From the NCBI GenBank assembly GCA_030682175.1, contig JAUXOM010000068.1, positions 1 to 64,000 on the forward strand: a DNA stretch of 64,000 nt. Reading direction: 5' to 3'. This document shows, piece by piece, positions 1-8,281 of this stretch; position 1 is the first letter of the stretch, and every line of letters starts with the position of its first letter. The translations under genes were made by a program, and so were the position numbers. The DNA comes from Rhodocyclaceae bacterium (GTDB lineage Bacteria > Pseudomonadota > Gammaproteobacteria > Burkholderiales > Rhodocyclaceae). The notes beneath the pieces were generated by a model. It was not told the origin of the DNA and searched no databases. It saw only the letters and a program-made list of their open reading frames with translations.

Positions 1-16
1 AACCGGGGCGCTTGCC

Positions 17-50
17 GTGGATAAGTCGCAAAAAGCCGCGACTTATCCAC
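17..50. repeat. perfect 13-bp inverted repeat upstream of fliO
   Basis: GTGGATAAGTCGC (17-29) and GCGACTTATCCAC (38-50) are exact reverse complements around an 8-nt A-rich loop. Each arm carries a TTATCCAC core that resembles a DnaA box with one mismatch. It could be a cruciform, an RNA hairpin in the fli transcript or a protein site. No replication gene is nearby, so an origin is not supported. Confidence 0.6.
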
Positions 51-163
51 CGCGCACCCCTTTGCCCACAAACTCCACAGCCTCAACATCATTTTTTATA
101 TTCCTTAAAAGCAGAACATACAAGGGCCGGGGAGAGGGGGGCCAACAGAATGCCCTTCACCCG

Positions 164-201
164 CTTGCGGGAGAAGGGCGGCCCGGCGGCAAGGCTGCTG
201 G
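164..201 (+). repeat. family A repeat fragment (terminal hairpin)
   Basis: The loop core GGGCGGCCCGGCGG is flanked by CTTGC (164-168) and GCAAG (189-193), matching the last hairpin of the family A elements. Only this 3' part is present. It lies about 70 bp before fliO. Confidence 0.5.
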
Positions 202-270
202 ATTATGTAGGCCTGATTTTCCCCTGTAATCCCGCCATTGCCCGCCTGTGAGCGGGCTAATCTCGTGGCC

Positions 271-828
271 ATGTTGCCACGTACGCTGTTTATTTCTTTT
301 TTGTTGACTGCGCCTGCCGCATGGGCTGCAGAAGTCAGCGCTGGCGGGACGGCGTTAGCCGGAACCGCCGCGTTGTCGGGGACGGCGTCAGCCGGAACCG
401 CGGCGGCGTTGTCGGTGACGGCGCCGACCGGAACCGCGTCGTTGTCGGGAATGGCGCCTGCCGGCTCTGCCGCAGTGCTGGGAGCCGGACCCGATATCAG
501 TTCGAGTGCCCTGCAGATGGTTTTCGGCCTGCTCCTGGTCCTCGGCCTGTTGCTCGGCACGCTGTGGCTGCTCAAGCGCATCAGCCAGCCACGCGGGTTC
601 CAGGCCGGGCTGATGCGTGTCGTCACCGGCATCTCGGTCGGTGCACGCGAACGGGTGGTGATTCTTGAGCTGGGGAATAGCTGGCTGGTGCTCGGTGTCG
701 CCCCCGGTCGCGTAACCACGCTCGCCGAAATCCCCCGTCAGGAAGTGCCTACTTCCGCTACACCACAAGCAGGACAAGATTTTCCGGCGTGGCTCAATCA
801 AATCATCAAAAAACGTGGCCAAGCTTAA
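271..828 (+). CDS. fliO: flagellar biosynthetic protein FliO
   Basis: FliO is a membrane protein that helps assemble the FliP/Q/R core of the flagellar type III export gate. The 185-aa product starts at ATG 271 with a cleavable-looking signal peptide ending near AWA. An Ala/Thr/Gly-rich spacer of about 50 residues follows, then one membrane segment near residues 80-102 and a small cytoplasmic domain (VGARERVVILELG). An in-frame TTG at 238 is possible but would bury the signal peptide. fliPQR follow directly, which secures the call. The spacer is encoded by tandem DNA repeats and begins with a sequence matching the short family B element, so its length probably varies between strains. Confidence 0.9.
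   Translation: MLPRTLFISFLLTAPAAWAAEVSAGGTALAGTAALSGTASAGTAAALSVTAPTGTASLSGMAPAGSAAVLGAGPDISSSALQMVFGLLLVLGLLLGTLWLLKRISQPRGFQAGLMRVVTGISVGARERVVILELGNSWLVLGVAPGRVTTLAEIPRQEVPTSATPQAGQDFPAWLNQIIKKRGQA
334..353 (+). repeat. family B short element (20 nt) inside fliO
   Basis: It matches the 20-nt form GTCGGCG-CTGGCGGGACGGC at 19 of 20 bases. It encodes residues 22-28 of FliO, just after the signal peptide. Confidence 0.5.
358..459 (+). repeat. in-frame tandem repeat in fliO (33/36/33 bp)
   Basis: Three related units (358-390, 391-426, 427-459) each begin with a CCGGAACCGC-like stretch and contain GTTGTCGG. A decayed fourth unit follows to about 486. Each encodes an (A/T)GTA..LS-type peptide of 11-12 residues. 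Unit lengths are multiples of three, so copy-number change keeps the frame. Confidence 0.75.
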
Positions 829-924
829 CGTGAAATACAAATTTGACGCCGAGTTCATTGATGAGCGCAGCGAATAAACGTCGACACCCGCCTCGGGGCG
901 GGGCTGCGGGTGGCGATAACGACC

Positions 925-1674
925 ATGAAAGTTAGTCTGCATCTGCTCGCCGCCCTGCTGCTGGTTACCGCGGCAATCGTGCCCGAAGCGGCGCTGGCCC
1001 AGGCCCTGCCCGCCATCACCAGCACCCCGGCGGCGGGTGGCGGCACACAATGGTCGCTATCGATCCAGACGCTGCTGCTGCTCACCGGCCTGTCCTTCCT
1101 GCCGGCGATGCTGCTGATGATGACCAGTTTCACGCGCATCATCATTGTGTTTTCATTGTTGCGCCATGCCATGGGAACGCAGACTTCGCCGCCCAACCAG
1201 GTACTGGTCGGCCTGGCGCTGTTCCTCACCTTTTTCATCATGGCGCCGGTGGGCGAGAAAATTTATGCCGATGCCTATCTGCCCCTGTCCGAAAACCGCA
1301 TCACCTTCACGCAGGCGCTCGAGCGCGGCGCCGTGCCGCTACGCGCCTTCATGCTCAAGCAGACCCGGGACGCCGATCTCGCATTGTTCACAAAGATTTC
1401 GCAATCGCCCGCGCCGGCCAATGTTGACGAGGTACCACTCCACGTACTGATTCCCGCCTTCGTCACCTCGGAACTGAAAACCGCATTCCAGATCGGCTTC
1501 ATCATCTTCATCCCCTTCCTCATCATCGACATGGTGGTGGCTTCCGTGCTGATGTCGATGGGAATGATGATGATGTCGCCGGTGATGATCGCCCTGCCCT
1601 TCAAGATCATGCTGTTCGTGCTGGTCGATGGCTGGCAGTTGGTGATCGGCTCTCTCGTCACAACTTTCGGATAA
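925..1674 (+). CDS. fliP: flagellar export gate protein FliP
   Basis: FliP is the main channel-forming subunit of the flagellar secretion gate (FliP5Q4R1). The product of about 249 aa has a signal peptide ([19 protein letters not shown]) and the family-typical stretches [25 protein letters not shown] and [20 protein letters not shown] followed by a Met-rich [12 protein letters not shown] 925 was preferred; an in-frame GTG at 910 would add five residues. The stop codon shares a base with the fliQ start (TAATG), so the two are translationally coupled. Confidence 0.96.
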   Translation: MKVSLHLLAALLLVTAAIVPEAALAQALPAITSTPAAGGGTQWSLSIQTLLLLTGLSFLPAMLLMMTSFTRIIIVFSLLRHAMGTQTSPPNQVLVGLALFLTFFIMAPVGEKIYADAYLPLSENRITFTQALERGAVPLRAFMLKQTRDADLALFTKISQSPAPANVDEVPLHVLIPAFVTSELKTAFQIGFIIFIPFLIIDMVVASVLMSMGMMMMSPVMIALPFKIMLFVLVDGWQLVIGSLVTTFG

Positions 1675-1943
1675 TGACCCCCACCGCCGTCGTTGAAATC
1701 GGTCGCCAGGCCGTCGAAGTCCTCCTGCTGGTCTCCGCGCCCCTGTTCATTGCCGCGCTGGCCACCGGCCTGATCATTTCGATTTTTCAGGCGGCAACGC
1801 AAATCAACGAAGCCACACTGTCCTTCGTCCCGAAGCTGATAGCCGTGTTCCTCACGCTGGTGCTTGCCGGGCCGTGGATGATCACCGTGGTTACCGATTT
1901 CATGCGGCGTCTTTACGGTTCCATACCCAGCATCATCGGATAA
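1674..1943 (+). CDS. fliQ: flagellar export gate protein FliQ
   Basis: This 89-aa protein with two membrane segments has the usual FliQ length. Typical family sequence is seen in LIISIFQAATQINEATLSFVPK. FliQ packs around FliP in the export gate. It overlaps fliP by one base. Downstream, a family A repeat separates it from fliR, although these genes are normally adjacent. Confidence 0.96.
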   Translation: MTPTAVVEIGRQAVEVLLLVSAPLFIAALATGLIISIFQAATQINEATLSFVPKLIAVFLTLVLAGPWMITVVTDFMRRLYGSIPSIIG

Positions 1944-2100
1944 TGCCCACCCCCTCCCGCCCTCCCCCTCTCGGGGGAGGTGACTGTTGCTCGCTGCACT
2001 CGTTTGCCACGGGTGACTCCGTATCCGCCGTGGTGCGGATTGCGCCTGGCGGCGCGTGCCGCCTAGCCTTGGGACGGCCCGGCGGCAAGGCTGCTGGGGC
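1944..2100 (+). repeat. family A structured repeat between fliQ and fliR
   Basis: This near-complete copy has hairpin 1 CCTCCCCC/GGGGGAGG, a linker TGACTGTTGCTCGCTGC, hairpin 2 GCGCC/GGCGC, and hairpin 3 with arms AGCCTTG (2065-2071) and CAAGGCT (2086-2092) around the GGGACGGCCCGGCGG loop. It splits the otherwise tight fliPQR run and supplies the sequence immediately before the fliR start. Confidence 0.85.
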
Positions 2101-2109
2101 AACACGGCG

Positions 2110-2901
2110 ATGATCTCCTTCACCAGCGCGCAACTGGATGTCTGGCTGACATCGTTCATGTTTCCGCTGGCGCGCATTCTGGGGCTCCTGGCGGCTGCGC
2201 CGGTGTTCAACAGCGTTGCCGTGCCGAAACGCATCCGCCTGGCGTTTGGCATAGCGATTACCCTGGCCCTGTTGCCGGTGTTGCCGCCGATGCCGACCGT
2301 TGCGGCCGGCTCGTGGATTGGTTTGGCGATCCTTGCGCAGCAGATGTTCATCGGCGTGCTGCTCGGACTCACGCTGCGCATCGCCTTCGCCGCCATTGAT
2401 CTGGCCGGCGAACTGATCGGCTTGCAGATGGGTCTGTCCTTTGCCGTGTTTTACGACCCACAGAACGCCGGCCAGACGCCCGTGCTCTCTGAATTTCTCG
2501 GTCTCATCGTCACGCTGGTGTTTTTGGCGATGAACGGCCATCTGCTCACGCTCTCGGTACTGGCCGAAAGTTTCAAGCTGCTGCCGGTATCCGTCACGCC
2601 GTTTGGCATCGTCGGCATCGGTGGAATCGGCAGTTTTCTCATTTGGTCGTCCGTACTGTTTTCCGCCGGGCTGCTGCTCGCCTTGCCGCTGATCACCGCC
2701 CTCTTGATCACCAACCTCGCCATGGGTGTGCTGGCACGCGTCGCGCCGCAGCTCAACATCTTCGCCGTCGGCTTTCCGGTCACACTGACGGCCGGTTTTG
2801 TGATCCTGATGTTTTCGATTCCCTACTTCGGCGCGGCGATGGAACACCTCTTCGATCAGGCCTTCCGCGCCATGGCAGCGGTATTGCGGGCCGCAGCGTA
2901 A
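2110..2901 (+). CDS. fliR: flagellar export gate protein FliR
   Basis: FliR is the single-copy subunit that closes the FliPQR gate and contacts FlhB. The 263-aa product from ATG 2110 (MISFTSAQLDVWLTSFMFPL) has the normal family length and about six membrane segments. The frame is open back to 2056, but that stretch is family A repeat sequence and is unlikely to be translated. The leader is the end of the repeat and has only a weak GGGG ribosome-binding site, so the repeat may affect fliR expression. Confidence 0.95.
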   Translation: MISFTSAQLDVWLTSFMFPLARILGLLAAAPVFNSVAVPKRIRLAFGIAITLALLPVLPPMPTVAAGSWIGLAILAQQMFIGVLLGLTLRIAFAAIDLAGELIGLQMGLSFAVFYDPQNAGQTPVLSEFLGLIVTLVFLAMNGHLLTLSVLAESFKLLPVSVTPFGIVGIGGIGSFLIWSSVLFSAGLLLALPLITALLITNLAMGVLARVAPQLNIFAVGFPVTLTAGFVILMFSIPYFGAAMEHLFDQAFRAMAAVLRAAA

Positions 2902-2908
2902 GCAGAAA

Positions 2909-3032
2909 GCCCCTTACCGGGGAAGGGGGTGACTGTTGCCCGCCACGCTTGCCGGTTACCGGGAGCGACGTTCTGGGCTGCGGCGCATGTCGCCTTGCCT
3001 TGGCACGGCCCGGCGGTGGCAAGGCTACGGCG
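2909..3032 (+). repeat. family A structured repeat after fliR
   Basis: The copy contains hairpin 1 CCCCTT/AAGGGG, the TGACTGTTGC linker, and hairpin 3 arms GCCTTGCC (2992-2999) and GGCAAGGC (3018-3025) around a CACGGCCCGGCGG loop. It lies between convergent fliR and the lipoprotein gene, where it could act as a two-way terminator. Confidence 0.75.
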
Positions 3033-3040
3033 GTAGCGGG

Positions 3041-3589
3041 CTAGCCCTGCGCTTTCGTGAAGCGCACAACACCCTCGGCAGTGCGCTGCGAACCGAGCAC
3101 CGACGACTCCATGCCCTCGGAATATTCGACGACCTCGTAGCCGCCGAACCCGCCGGCGCGCATCATTTCCTTGGCACGCCGATTGAAAATCACGCGCGCT
3201 TCGCCCGCGCCGCCGGCGTAGAAACGCTTCATGTTCAGCCGGAAATGCATGTGGTTTTCCGGAAAGCGCGCTTCCTGGATGTCCCAGTTCGGTGCCAGCG
3301 GATCGAGGATCAGCCAGGCGGCCCCGACATAGATACCCCAATAAACCAGTTTTTCCAGCGGGTAAGCCACTGACGGGCCCAATTGCAGCACGGCATCGGG
3401 AATCAGCGGCCCGCCAATGACCGTGCTGGCCGTCTTGACGACAGCCTCGCCGGTCTTGCCGGCAACGCCTGTTGCACTCACGGCATTCGGATTGCTGGCG
3501 CAACCGGAAAGCAGGCTTCCAATGATGGCTGCAACAAGGAGTCGGCGTGACCGCAGGAAATCCCCGTGGGACTGGCGGTACGGCGTCAT
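3041..3589 (-). CDS. putative lipoprotein downstream of flgL
   Basis: The function is not recognised. The 182-aa product has a lipoprotein signal ending in the lipobox LLSGC, preceded by RSRRLLVAAIIGS, so an envelope location is likely. The mature part has one hydrophobic stretch (YPLEKLVYWGIYVGAAWLIL) and a C-terminal half with RLNMKRFYAGGAGEARVIFNRRA. Its ATG overlaps the flgL stop (ATGA), so it belongs to the flg operon. The first 17 or so codons, including the start codon context, are made of a 44-nt family B element, so the signal peptide n-region appears repeat-derived. Confidence 0.7.
   Translation of the reverse strand: MTPYRQSHGDFLRSRRLLVAAIIGSLLSGCASNPNAVSATGVAGKTGEAVVKTASTVIGGPLIPDAVLQLGPSVAYPLEKLVYWGIYVGAAWLILDPLAPNWDIQEARFPENHMHFRLNMKRFYAGGAGEARVIFNRRAKEMMRAGGFGGYEVVEYSEGMESSVLGSQRTAEGVVRFTKAQG
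3541..3584 (-). repeat. family B 44-nt element forming the lipoprotein N-terminus
   Basis: GTCGGCG, then a 24-nt insert containing TCCCC/GTGGG, then CTGGCGGTACGGC. Read on the minus strand it encodes PYRQSHGDFLRSRR. It ends two bases short of the flgL stop codon. Confidence 0.85.
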
Positions 3590-4884
3590 AAGTAGTTGAA
3601 CAGGGAAAGCTGTGAAACGCGCATGAACGACTTCTGCGCGGCTTCGAGATCGGTCTGCTTGCGCGTCAAATCCGAGATTGCCTTGGCATAGTCGAGGTCC
3701 TGCAGGTTGGAAAGCGTCTGCTGGTATTGCAGCTGCAGATCCTGATTCACATCGGAGAGCGAATCCACCTCGTTGAGCCGTGAGCCGATCGCCGCGCGGA
3801 CACGCAGGATGTTGTCGTTGGCCTGATCCAGGTTCGTCAGGGCCAAGCCAATTTCATTGGAATATTTTGCCTGGCTGCCAGTTCCCGTCGGCCCGCTTTC
3901 CAGTGCACCCACCAGATTGGCCAGCGTCCGGAACAAACTCTGGCTGGTACTCGGTGCCAGGCTGAAACTGTCACCATCGACTGGCGCACCACTGATCGTG
4001 ATGCTGGCACCCGCACCGGGAATCACTATGGGCTGGTTGGCTTGATAAACATTCTGGCCAGTGGCTGCGGTTGGCGGCAAAACCGGCGGCAAGCCGGTAA
4101 GAAGTGAATTGCCTGATGTACCGATGATGTCATAGTAGGTGACCGGTGGCACGGCAACCATGTCGATGCTGAATGTGACGTTCAAATTCTTGTCGGCCAG
4201 CGCATTCCACGCCGTCGTGTTAGTGACGTTGCCGGCATCAATCACTGCCGTGCCGGCATTACCGGCTACATAGTCCGTTGCGAAGTAACCATTGCCATTG
4301 CGGATGCGCATGAAGACATCGTTGCCTGAGTCGCCGATTTCGAGGAACCGCGTCGCTGACACCTGCAAGCGGCGCTGGCCATCGTCACCCTGATAAGTCG
4401 CCTCAAGCGCCGGATTCTGGATCATTGCATCGATCGAAGCGCCAAAGGGCTTGGTGCTGCCCATGTAGCCCGCAAACAGGTGTTGTCCAGCCCCATCCGT
4501 GGCATTGGCGATGCCCAGCAACTCATCGAACCGGGCACGCAGTTCCAGGGCTACGCCACGCCGATCGCCTGCCGACAGCGCGGCATTGCCAGCCTGCACC
4601 GTCAATTCCTTGAGGCGGGCCATGATGCTGTTGACGCCGGTCAGCTGTGCCTCTTCGAGACCCAGTGCCGACTTGGCATTGTCATGATTGATGGCGTACT
4701 GGGCGGTGACATCCTTTGCTTGGGTGACTTCAAGTGCGCGCGCCGCGCCGACCGGATCGTCGGCAGGGGTGAGCATGCGGCGGCCGCTGGCGACCTGCTG
4801 CTGCAAATGCAGCAGCATTGCGGTCTGCGTGTTCATGGCATTGACCCCCGCGTTGAAGATCATGCTGGTGCTGACTCTAATCAT
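3586..4884 (-). CDS. flgL: flagellar hook-filament junction protein FlgL (HAP3)
   Basis: FlgL joins hook and filament as an adaptor above FlgK. The 432-aa product has a flagellin-like N-terminus (RVSTSMIFNAGVNAMNTQTA, QVASGRRMLTPADDPVGAARAL) and a matching C-terminal coiled region (NLQDLDYAKAISDLTRKQTDLEAAQKSFMRVSQLSLFNYL). The central part is longer than in the roughly 300-aa enteric FlgL, which is common in this group. It lies ten bases after flgK. Confidence 0.95.
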   Translation of the reverse strand: MIRVSTSMIFNAGVNAMNTQTAMLLHLQQQVASGRRMLTPADDPVGAARALEVTQAKDVTAQYAINHDNAKSALGLEEAQLTGVNSIMARLKELTVQAGNAALSAGDRRGVALELRARFDELLGIANATDGAGQHLFAGYMGSTKPFGASIDAMIQNPALEATYQGDDGQRRLQVSATRFLEIGDSGNDVFMRIRNGNGYFATDYVAGNAGTAVIDAGNVTNTTAWNALADKNLNVTFSIDMVAVPPVTYYDIIGTSGNSLLTGLPPVLPPTAATGQNVYQANQPIVIPGAGASITISGAPVDGDSFSLAPSTSQSLFRTLANLVGALESGPTGTGSQAKYSNEIGLALTNLDQANDNILRVRAAIGSRLNEVDSLSDVNQDLQLQYQQTLSNLQDLDYAKAISDLTRKQTDLEAAQKSFMRVSQLSLFNYL

Positions 4885-4893
4885 ATTTATTCC

Positions 4894-6816
4894 TTAGCGG
4901 CTGATGGCGAGGATTTCGTCGAAAAGCCGGCCAGCGATCTCGATCAACTTGGCCGAGGCCTGATAGGCCTGCTGGTAGCGCAGCAGGTTGGCGGCCTCCT
5001 CGTCGAGATTGACGCCTGACACCTTGTCGACCTCGATTTGCGCCTGGTCGGCCAGGGTTTGTTGCGCCTTGCCCGTGACCTCGACCTCGCGCGTCTTGTT
5101 GCCGGTCTGACTGACAATCTGCGAATAGGCCGACTGATAACTGGCCGTGCCGCCCACCATTGGCGATTTCGTCTGCAATGCGCCGAGCAGTTGGGCGTTG
5201 CGGTTGTCGGAAACACCTGCGCTGTTGGTCGCGACTGTGAAAACGTCTCCGCCGGCCGGGGCACCCGCGATTTTTATCGTCCAGCCGTTATAGGTGATAT
5301 CAGCCCCGGCGGTGTAGGGAACATTTGTTGGGTCACCACTGCCTGTACCGGAAACATTGAAAGTTCGCGGCGTATCGTTGTTGAAAGTGATTGTGACCGC
5401 TTGCTGCAAGTTGCCGTTCGGCGGCGGCGGGGCATTGACCGTTCCTGCACTGACCGTTGCCGTGCCGCTGTTAGTCAATGCGGTCGAAGTGCGGATCGGC
5501 GCGGCTGCGGCAATATTACGCCCGTCGGAAATCGCCAGCGCCAGGTTACCCGCACCGTTTCTTGTCGGCTGGATCAGGAAACTGTCACCGGCCACCGGCG
5601 TCCAGGTACCCGCCGCGATAGTGATGCCGTCGACACTCTGCGGCAGGGTCGCATAAGTTTGCGTCACGTTATCCGACAGCCGGGTCAGCGTGTAATTGCC
5701 GCCGGCATAGGTCAGCCGGTAATCGCTGGTCGTCAGCGCGCCGAGATTGCTGATAGTGACAGTCGGACTCTGTGCTGGCACCGCATTATTCGCATTCGCC
5801 ATCGCCACCGGCCCGGCTTGGCTGATGTCAAAATAATTGCCGCCCAGCAAGCCGGTCAGATCCTGCCCCAATTGATGCTGGTCGTTGAAGTTCTGCGCCA
5901 GCGTCAAAGCGATGCGGCCCAGGCCATTCTGCACCGGGTCGAGCGATTCGGCGCGAAAAGCGATCAGGCCGCCGAGTTTCCCGCCCGTCAACAAGGACTC
6001 GGGGATGTTGATCGTCGCTCCCGTCGGCGAACGCAAAGCGACAATAGTGCGTTCGGGATCGTCAGGCGCGGCGACGGCCTGCAGACTGTAGTTGAGCGCG
6101 CCGACCACCAGTGGCTGACCATTGCCGATGAAGACGCTAAATGTGCCATCAGCCTGCTCCAGCGTGGTAACGCGGATTTCCTTGTTCAGGTCGGCAATCA
6201 ACTGGTCGCGCTGGTCGAGCAGGTCGTTGGCCGGCTGGGCAGACCCTGCGGCCTGGGCGACGATGATGCGCTGGTTCACATCGGCGATCTGCTTTGCGTA
6301 GGAATTGATCAGCGTGATTTCGCTGGTGATCTGGCTGTTGACGCCCTCCCGTATTTCGCGCAGGCGCTGGTCAATCGACTGAAAGCGCCCCACCAGTGAC
6401 TGGCTGGCCGACAGCATGGCCTGACGCGCGGGCAGCGATGCGGGGTTTGCCGCCACTTCCTGCACGCCCTTGAAGAAATCCGCCAGGGCCGGGGAGAGGC
6501 CCGCGTTTGGATCGGCGAGCAGGTTGTCGATCTGCCTGATCTGGGCCAGATAGCTGTCCATCTGGGCTGCGCCGGTTTGCGCCGACAGCACCTGGCCGGT
6601 AAGGAACTGGTTGTAAACGCGCTGGATGGTCTCGACATTGGTACCCTTGCCGATGAAGCCGGCACCGGTAAACTGCGGTGTATTGGTCGTCTGGACGATC
6701 TGCTGCCGCGAATAGCCCGTGGTCGAGGCATTGGCGATGTTGTGGCTGGTGGTGAGAACACCAGTTTGCGCAGCGTTGAGACCGCTGATTGCGACGTTGA
6801 ATATTCCGCTGGCCAT
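4894..6816 (-). CDS. flgK: flagellar hook-filament junction protein FlgK (HAP1)
   Basis: FlgK is the first junction protein on the hook. The start ATG 6816 (MASGIFNVAISGLNAAQ) follows a good GGAG site; the frame stays open to 6849 upstream. The 640-aa product has the N-terminal rod/hook signature (LNAAQTGVLTTSHNIANASTTGYSRQ) and the C-terminal NLDEEAANLLRYQQAYQASAKLI. The central region holds FlgK-type variable domains. Confidence 0.96.
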   Translation of the reverse strand: MASGIFNVAISGLNAAQTGVLTTSHNIANASTTGYSRQQIVQTTNTPQFTGAGFIGKGTNVETIQRVYNQFLTGQVLSAQTGAAQMDSYLAQIRQIDNLLADPNAGLSPALADFFKGVQEVAANPASLPARQAMLSASQSLVGRFQSIDQRLREIREGVNSQITSEITLINSYAKQIADVNQRIIVAQAAGSAQPANDLLDQRDQLIADLNKEIRVTTLEQADGTFSVFIGNGQPLVVGALNYSLQAVAAPDDPERTIVALRSPTGATINIPESLLTGGKLGGLIAFRAESLDPVQNGLGRIALTLAQNFNDQHQLGQDLTGLLGGNYFDISQAGPVAMANANNAVPAQSPTVTISNLGALTTSDYRLTYAGGNYTLTRLSDNVTQTYATLPQSVDGITIAAGTWTPVAGDSFLIQPTRNGAGNLALAISDGRNIAAAAPIRTSTALTNSGTATVSAGTVNAPPPPNGNLQQAVTITFNNDTPRTFNVSGTGSGDPTNVPYTAGADITYNGWTIKIAGAPAGGDVFTVATNSAGVSDNRNAQLLGALQTKSPMVGGTASYQSAYSQIVSQTGNKTREVEVTGKAQQTLADQAQIEVDKVSGVNLDEEAANLLRYQQAYQASAKLIEIAGRLFDEILAISR

Positions 6817-6839
6817 GATTTCTCCGTGTAACAGTTTCA

Positions 6840-6866
6840 ATATCGGCAATAACTGCCGATCATTGA
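6840..6866 (-). promoter_or_regulatory. candidate σ28 promoter for flgKL
   Basis: On the minus strand, GCCGATAT (close to the σ28 -10 GCCGATAA) is preceded 11 nt upstream by TCAATGAT, a weak match to TAAAGTTT. It lies 24 bp before the flgK start. The same bases form a short palindrome (ATCGGCA/TGCCGAT), so a hairpin is the alternative reading. Confidence 0.4.
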
Positions 6867-6907
6867 GGGGTTACCGGATATTGAGCAACAGGCGTGCCAG
6901 CTTTGTG

Positions 6908-7060
6908 ACCCACCCCCTCCCGGCCTCCCCCTCACGGGGGAGGTGACTGTTGCTCGCTGCGCTCGTTTATCACGGGACGCCCCCATTTGGACTGGGGCGC
7001 GGATTGCGGCTTTCGCCGCGTGCCGTCTCGCCTTGGGGCGGCCCGGCGGCGCGACTACAG
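6908..7060 (+). repeat. family A structured repeat between flgJ and flgK
   Basis: Full copy: hairpin 1 CCTCCCCC/GGGGGAGG, TGACTGTTGCTCGCTGCGC linker, hairpin 2 GCGGC/GCCGC, hairpin 3 arms GTCTCGCC and GGCGCGAC (one mismatch) around TTGGGGCGGCCCGGC. It is antisense to the flg operon and occupies most of the 279-bp flgJ-flgK gap. Confidence 0.85.
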
Positions 7061-7095
7061 TGCAGATTCAGGTCTCTGTGGGAACCGGCTGCGGT

Positions 7096-8049
7096 TTAGC
7101 CGGCGAGCGCGGTCCGCAGCGTCGGGCCACCGATGATCCGCTCCAGTTTGGACGCGTAGAGGGGATCGGTGGCGTAGCCGGCGCGCTGCAGGCCACGGGC
7201 GAAGCTGCTGGCATCGCGGCTGGCAACGACTTCCGCATAGCGCGGCGATTTCGCCATCAGTTGGGCGTAATCCTGAAAGGCTTCGGCATACGAGCCATAG
7301 GCACGAAACCGCTCGACACGCTGCTCGGCGACACCATTGACGTATTCCGTGGTGGAAGCTGACACCACGGCACCCTGCCAGCGACTGCCCGCCTTGATGC
7401 CGAACAGGTTGTGGCTGGGGCGACCATCGGCAAAGCGCGGTTCAGCGCGCCCCCAACCGCTTTCGAGTGCCGCATGCGCCACCAGAAAGTGCGGCGGGAT
7501 GCCGGTTTGCCGGCTCGCCGCGGTGGCATGCGGCCAGACGCCTTGAATGAAAGACTGCGCTTGCCCGTCGCTTGACGCCGGCGCTGCATTGGCGGGCAGG
7601 GCCGGCCGCACCGGGCTGCTTTCGATGGGCAGCGGCGGCGGCACCTTGTCTCCGGGCAACGGGAAACGGCGTTGCGGCTGATCGAGCGGCATGAACCGGG
7701 TGGGCGGCGTCAATGGCATGCCATGTTCAGCGTCGGGCCCAATGACGGCCTCGGGTCGCGACAGTTGGCGCTCGATCACCGCGGCCAGACCCATGCCCCC
7801 CTTGGCGGCCATGACCTGCGAAAGCTGCGAGTCAAGCATCTCCTGGTAGAAGCGGGTCTGCTCGCTGTCGAAGATGCCATCCTGCGGGGTGGCGGCCCGC
7901 ATCGATTTCAGGATCATCTGCAGGAACACTGCTTCGAATTGTTGCGCGGTCGCTTTCAGTGCCTGCGCATCGCCTTTGCGCAAGTCGCCCTTCAACGCGG
8001 TGAGCGATTGCGTGTCAAAAATCGATGGGATTGGGGTCGCAGAGTTCAT
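7096..8049 (-). CDS. flgJ: flagellar rod-cap peptidoglycan hydrolase FlgJ
   Basis: FlgJ caps the growing rod and opens the peptidoglycan layer. In this 317-aa protein the N-terminal rod-binding domain is seen in KATAQQFEAVFLQMILKSMRAAT and FYQEMLDSQLSQVMA. The C-terminal glucosaminidase-type domain has FLVAHAALESGWGRAEPR and HNLFGIKAG. The start ATG 8049 is preceded by a 230-bp gap filled by a family A repeat. Confidence 0.95.
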   Translation of the reverse strand: MNSATPIPSIFDTQSLTALKGDLRKGDAQALKATAQQFEAVFLQMILKSMRAATPQDGIFDSEQTRFYQEMLDSQLSQVMAAKGGMGLAAVIERQLSRPEAVIGPDAEHGMPLTPPTRFMPLDQPQRRFPLPGDKVPPPLPIESSPVRPALPANAAPASSDGQAQSFIQGVWPHATAASRQTGIPPHFLVAHAALESGWGRAEPRFADGRPSHNLFGIKAGSRWQGAVVSASTTEYVNGVAEQRVERFRAYGSYAEAFQDYAQLMAKSPRYAEVVASRDASSFARGLQRAGYATDPLYASKLERIIGGPTLRTALAG

Positions 8050-8123
8050 TGACCGTCAGCTTGCCGCGCCTTTGCGGCGGCAATCGTCCGAACATACCGG
8101 CAATTCATGCCGTGTTAAAGACG

Positions 8124-8272
8124 CCCACCCCCTGCGCCCCCCTCTCGGGGAGGTCGATACTGATCGCTTTCGCTCGAATATCACGGGGCGTTCCGATCAA
8201 ATGTGGGTGCGGATTGCGGCATTCGCCGCGTGCCGCGTTTGCTTGGGACGGCCCGGCGCAAACGCTGCGTTG
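8124..8272 (+). repeat. family A structured repeat between flgI and flgJ
   Basis: Hairpin 2 is GCGGC/GCCGC with an ATTC loop. Hairpin 3 has perfect 8-bp arms GCGTTTGC (8235-8242) and GCAAACGC (8258-8265) around TTGGGACGGCCCG. It is antisense to the flg operon. Confidence 0.85.
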
Positions 8273-8281
8273 TCTTTCAAG

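Noticed and set aside
17-50. Possible replication origin from DnaA-box-like TTATCCAC inverted repeat
   Set aside because: Only two imperfect boxes, no dnaA/dnaN/gyrB or AT-rich unwinding region nearby, and the site precedes flagellar genes.
105-719. Long minus-strand open frame over fliO
   Set aside because: It is antisense to fliO, low-complexity, and arises from GC-rich tandem repeats; no family features.
2056-2109. Upstream start for fliR
   Set aside because: The extra residues come from the family A repeat and do not resemble FliR.
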